Shown in pieces: positions 44,909 to 47,500 of a stretch of 47,500 nucleotides of DNA. A program made the position numbers and the translations under genes. Position 1 is the first letter of the stretch. Every line of letters begins with the position of its first letter. Below the pieces are notes generated by a model. It was given only the letters and a program-made list of their open reading frames with translations. It was not told where the DNA came from and did no database searches. This stretch comes from Sutcliffiella cohnii (GTDB taxonomy: Bacteria; Bacillota; Bacilli; Bacillales; Bacillaceae_I), in the NCBI RefSeq assembly GCF_002250055.1, contig NZ_CP018866.1, positions 4,832,501 through 4,880,000 on the forward strand, read 5' to 3'.

Positions 44909-46447
44909 ATGGAAGGCGTTCAAGAAATGATTGTTGTGCTTGATTTTGGTAGTCAATATAATCAGCTAATTACTCGTCGTATCCGTGAATTCGGTGTTTA
45001 TAGTGAGTTGCATCCACATACAATTACAGCTGAAGAGATTCAAAAAATGAATCCGAAAGGGATTATATTCTCTGGTGGCCCTAACAGTGTATATGGTGAA
45101 GGGGCTTTAAGTTGTGATGAGAAGATTTTTGATTTAGGTATTCCTGTGTTAGGTATATGTTATGGAATGCAGTTAATGACAAAACACTTCGGTGGAAAAG
45201 TAGACAAAGCTAATCATCGTGAATACGGTAAAGCAAAAGTAACGGTAACTAATAAGTCCTCTTTATATGAAAATCTTCCTGAAGAGCAAGTTGTATGGAT
45301 GAGTCATGGTGACTTAGTAGTAGAAACACCAGCAGGTTTTGTGACGGATGTTACAACACCAACTTGCCCTATTGCAGGAATGAGTGATGAAGCTCGCAAA
45401 TTATACGGAGTGCAATTCCATCCAGAAGTACGTCATTCTGTACACGGTAACGAATTGTTAAATAATTTTGTATTTGAAGTTTGTGGATGCTCTGACAGTT
45501 GGTCGATGGAAAACTTTATTGAAATCGAGATGGAGAAAATTCGCCAACAAGTAGGGGATAAGAAAGTTCTTTGTGCACTAAGTGGTGGCGTGGATTCCTC
45601 TGTAGTAGCGGTATTAATTCATAGAGCAATCGGTGACCAATTAACTTGTATCTTTGTTGACCACGGTCTATTACGTAAAAATGAAGCTGAAGGCGTAATG
45701 AAGACATTTAGTGAAGGTTTCAATATGAATGTCATTAAGGTCGATGCAAAGGATCGCTTTATGGATAAATTAAAAGGTGTATCAGATCCAGAGCAGAAAC
45801 GTAAAATTATCGGTAATGAGTTCATTTACGTATTTGATGATGAAGCGGCTAAGTTAGAAGGAATTGATTACTTAGCTCAAGGTACTCTTTATACAGATAT
45901 AATTGAAAGTGGTACAGCGACAGCACAAACAATCAAGTCTCATCATAACGTTGGTGGCTTGCCAGAAGATATGCAATTTGAATTAATAGAACCATTAAAT
46001 ACATTATTTAAAGATGAAGTACGTGCTTTAGGAACAGAATTAGGTATCCCTGATGAAATTGTATGGCGTCAACCGTTCCCAGGTCCAGGTCTTGGTATTC
46101 GTGTATTGGGTGAGATTACGGAAGATAAGTTAGAAATTGTTCGCGAATCTGATTATATTTTACGCGAAGAAATTATAAAAGCTGGTCTGGATCGTGATAT
46201 TTGGCAATACTTTACGGTATTACCTGACATCCGTAGTGTAGGAGTAATGGGTGACCAACGTACGTATGATTATACAATTGGTCTTCGTGCAGTAACATCT
46301 ATTGACGGCATGACTTCTGATTGGGCTCGTATCCCTTGGGATGTGTTGGAAACTATCTCGACAAGAATAGTTAACGAAGTAAACCACATCAATCGTGTAG
46401 TATACGATATTACGAGTAAGCCACCAGCAACAATTGAATGGGAATAA
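44909..46447 (+). CDS. guaA: GMP synthase (glutamine-hydrolysing)
   Basis: Amidates XMP to GMP. 512 residues: class I glutamine amidotransferase (about 8-195) with GICYGMQ (nucleophile Cys84) and FHPEV, then the ATP pyrophosphatase loop SGGVDSSV (about 225-232) and the C-terminal dimerisation domain ending TIEWE with KPPATIEWE, all complete. ATG at 44909 is seven bases after GAGGTG; an in-frame GTG at 44900 lies inside that site. Controlled by the guanine riboswitch upstream, about 140 bases after the terminator; terminator at 46463. Confidence 0.98.
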   Translation: MEGVQEMIVVLDFGSQYNQLITRRIREFGVYSELHPHTITAEEIQKMNPKGIIFSGGPNSVYGEGALSCDEKIFDLGIPVLGICYGMQLMTKHFGGKVDKANHREYGKAKVTVTNKSSLYENLPEEQVVWMSHGDLVVETPAGFVTDVTTPTCPIAGMSDEARKLYGVQFHPEVRHSVHGNELLNNFVFEVCGCSDSWSMENFIEIEMEKIRQQVGDKKVLCALSGGVDSSVVAVLIHRAIGDQLTCIFVDHGLLRKNEAEGVMKTFSEGFNMNVIKVDAKDRFMDKLKGVSDPEQKRKIIGNEFIYVFDDEAAKLEGIDYLAQGTLYTDIIESGTATAQTIKSHHNVGGLPEDMQFELIEPLNTLFKDEVRALGTELGIPDEIVWRQPFPGPGLGIRVLGEITEDKLEIVRESDYILREEIIKAGLDRDIWQYFTVLPDIRSVGVMGDQRTYDYTIGLRAVTSIDGMTSDWARIPWDVLETISTRIVNEVNHINRVVYDITSKPPATIEWE

Positions 46448-46462
46448 TAACTATAAACGAAC

Positions 46463-46500
46463 AATACGAACATTTTTAATTAAAATGTTCGTATTTTTTA
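46463..46500 (+). terminator. guaA terminator
   Basis: AATACGAACATTTT / AAAATGTTCGTATT, 14-bp perfect stem with a five-base loop, then TTTT. Confidence 0.92.
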
Positions 46501-46529
46501 TTGACATAAATTTTATCTGGGAGTAATAT
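46501..46529 (+). promoter_or_regulatory. Promoter of pbuG
   Basis: Perfect -35 TTGACA (46501-46506), 17-base spacer, -10 TAATAT (46524-46529), directly behind the guaA terminator. Confidence 0.85.
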
Positions 46530-46555
46530 AAGTATGTACTAATTAATAGTTTTTC

Positions 46556-46630
46556 ATATGTCGTATAATCTCGGGGATATGGCCCGAAAGTTTCTACCAG
46601 GCTACCGTTAATAGCTTGACTACGAGATAT
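46556..46630 (+). promoter_or_regulatory. Guanine-class purine riboswitch upstream of pbuG
   Basis: P1 pairs ATAT-G-TCGTA with TACGA-G-ATAT (one G-G mismatch). Conserved core: TATAATC, GATATGG, GTTTCTACC, CCGTTAA, and TTGACTACGA. The base before TACG is C, so guanine/hypoxanthine is the ligand. P1 3' strand can instead pair with ATATTCTCG at 46687-46695, a possible antiterminator. Confidence 0.95.
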
Positions 46631-46703
46631 GGTTAAATATAAATTGCCTCGTTTCTTAATTATAAGAAGAGAGTTTATATTTTTCTATATTCTCGCAAAG
46701 TTA

Positions 46704-46734
46704 AGCGCTCCTGGTAACCGGAGTGCTTTTTTTA
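46704..46734 (+). terminator. pbuG riboswitch terminator
   Basis: AGCGCTCC (46704-46711) pairs with GGAGTGCT (46720-46727, one G-T), then a run of T's. It precedes the pbuG ATG by about 28 bases. Confidence 0.85.
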
Positions 46735-46761
46735 TTTTTAAAAACGAGGAGGAATAATTCT

Positions 46762-47500
46762 ATGTTAAAACGTTACTTCGAATTTGAGAAATTCGGTACA
46801 AATTATAAAACAGAGTCAGTAGCTGGTATAACTACCTTTTTAGCAATGGCTTATATTCTAGTTGTTAATCCGATGTTCCTAACAGAGGCAGGAATGGATT
46901 ACGGTGCTGTATTCACAGCTACAGCTCTTGCGGCTGCTATCGGTACGCTTATTATGGGGCTTTATGCAAAATATCCAATTGCACTAGCACCGGGTATGGG
47001 ATTAAATGCATTTTTTGCTTTCTCGGTAGTTATAGGAATGGGAATCCCGTGGGAAACAGCGTTAGCGGGTGTGTTAGTATCCGGTTTAATCTTTATTGCA
47101 ATTACAGCTGTAGGAATTCGAGAGAAGATAATTAATGCAATTCCTGCAGAATTAAAATATGCTGTTGGGGCGGGTATCGGACTATTTATTACGTTCATAG
47201 GGTTACAAAATGCAGGTTTAATTGTTGCGGATCCTGGTACGGTAATTGGTTTAGGTAATTTAAGAGATGGTAATGTATTACTCGCGGTATTTGGTCTAGT
47301 AATTACAGTAATTTTAATGGTAAGAGGTCTTAAAGGTGGTATTTTCATCGGGATGGTTATTACAGCCATCGTCGGAATGTTCGTCGGTTTAATTGATCGT
47401 CCAGAGGCAGTTGTAGGTTCAATTCCGAGTATGGAAACAACATTCGGTGCGGCTATTAGTAACTTAGGTGGAATATTCACCGTTCAAATGTTAGTAGTTA
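46762..47500 (+). CDS. pbuG: Hypoxanthine/guanine permease PbuG (partial)
   Basis: Reading frame from ATG at 46762 (GAGGAGGAA upstream) stays open to the window end, 246 codons; the C-terminal part is cut off. Opens LKRYFEFEKFGTNYKTE, then GITTFLAMAYILVVNP and APGMGLNAFFAF, diagnostic for AzgA/PbuG-type NCS2 purine permeases, with at least seven membrane helices present. The upstream guanine riboswitch and the neighbour guaA agree with a guanine/hypoxanthine importer. Same place as pbuG in B. subtilis. Confidence 0.95.
   Translation, partial: MLKRYFEFEKFGTNYKTESVAGITTFLAMAYILVVNPMFLTEAGMDYGAVFTATALAAAIGTLIMGLYAKYPIALAPGMGLNAFFAFSVVIGMGIPWETALAGVLVSGLIFIAITAVGIREKIINAIPAELKYAVGAGIGLFITFIGLQNAGLIVADPGTVIGLGNLRDGNVLLAVFGLVITVILMVRGLKGGIFIGMVITAIVGMFVGLIDRPEAVVGSIPSMETTFGAAISNLGGIFTVQMLVV

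Noticed and set aside
46962..47480. Long open minus-strand frame (172 codons)
   Set aside because: Lies opposite pbuG in a shadow frame; Pro/Ile/Thr-rich composition is typical of the complement of membrane-protein codons, and no ribosome site is present.

Overview
The window is a low-GC Gram-positive chromosome segment, almost certainly from a Bacillaceae member. The backbone order thiL-tsaE-tsaB-rimI-tsaD / ydiF / rex-tatA-tatC / ydiK-ydiL / groES-groEL, then pspA-ydjG-ydjH-ydjI, then yeaC(moxR)-yeaD(DUF58)-yebA(transglutaminase)-guaA-pbuG, matches the order known from Bacillus subtilis. Strong AGGAGG ribosome sites, a CIRCE element, DnaA boxes and guanine riboswitches all fit. No rRNA, tRNA, CRISPR array or intact mobile element was seen.

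Layout. 1-745: 5' part of a minus-strand lipoprotein resembling DUF2268/YjaZ. 951-4586: t6A/thiamine operon. 4593-4783: dense DnaA-box cluster between tsaD and ydiF. 4817-9527: ABC-F ATPase, Rex, Tat translocase, YdiK and YdiL. 9751-11959: CIRCE-controlled groESL. 12131-16564: accessory stretch with an orphan 87-aa gene, a DUF438/hemerythrin/PAS protein, two very small membrane proteins, and a MerR regulator divergent from a frameshifted CPBP protease gene, with a decayed copy of the MerR 3' end nearby. 16666-21977: DUF4317 gene and the PspA envelope-stress operon. 22014-23918: a two-gene ABC exporter behind a palindromic operator. 23980-24938: a CarH/LitR-type B12 photoreceptor regulator.

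25234-39856 holds the most unusual region: a Tad (Flp) pilus locus (CpaB, TadZ/CpaE, TadA/CpaF, TadB, TadC, Flp pilin, VWA lipoprotein, TadE, TadG-like). It continues into a duplicated cassette of unrecognised genes: two secreted proteins built from an uninterrupted five-residue Trp/Leu repeat plus a glycine-rich hydrophobic hairpin and cationic tail, each followed by a soluble helical protein, and the whole bracketed by two paralogous multi-pass membrane proteins. Upstream of the pilus genes lie a sigma-A-like promoter overlapped by three helically phased TGTAAC repeats, a cre-like site and two tandem Spo0A-type boxes, suggesting layered control. The B12 photoreceptor gene is the next gene upstream.

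40194-47500: moxR-DUF58-transglutaminase operon, then guaA and pbuG (truncated by the window end), each with its own promoter, guanine-class riboswitch and terminator, so guanine would coordinately shut off GMP synthesis and purine base uptake.
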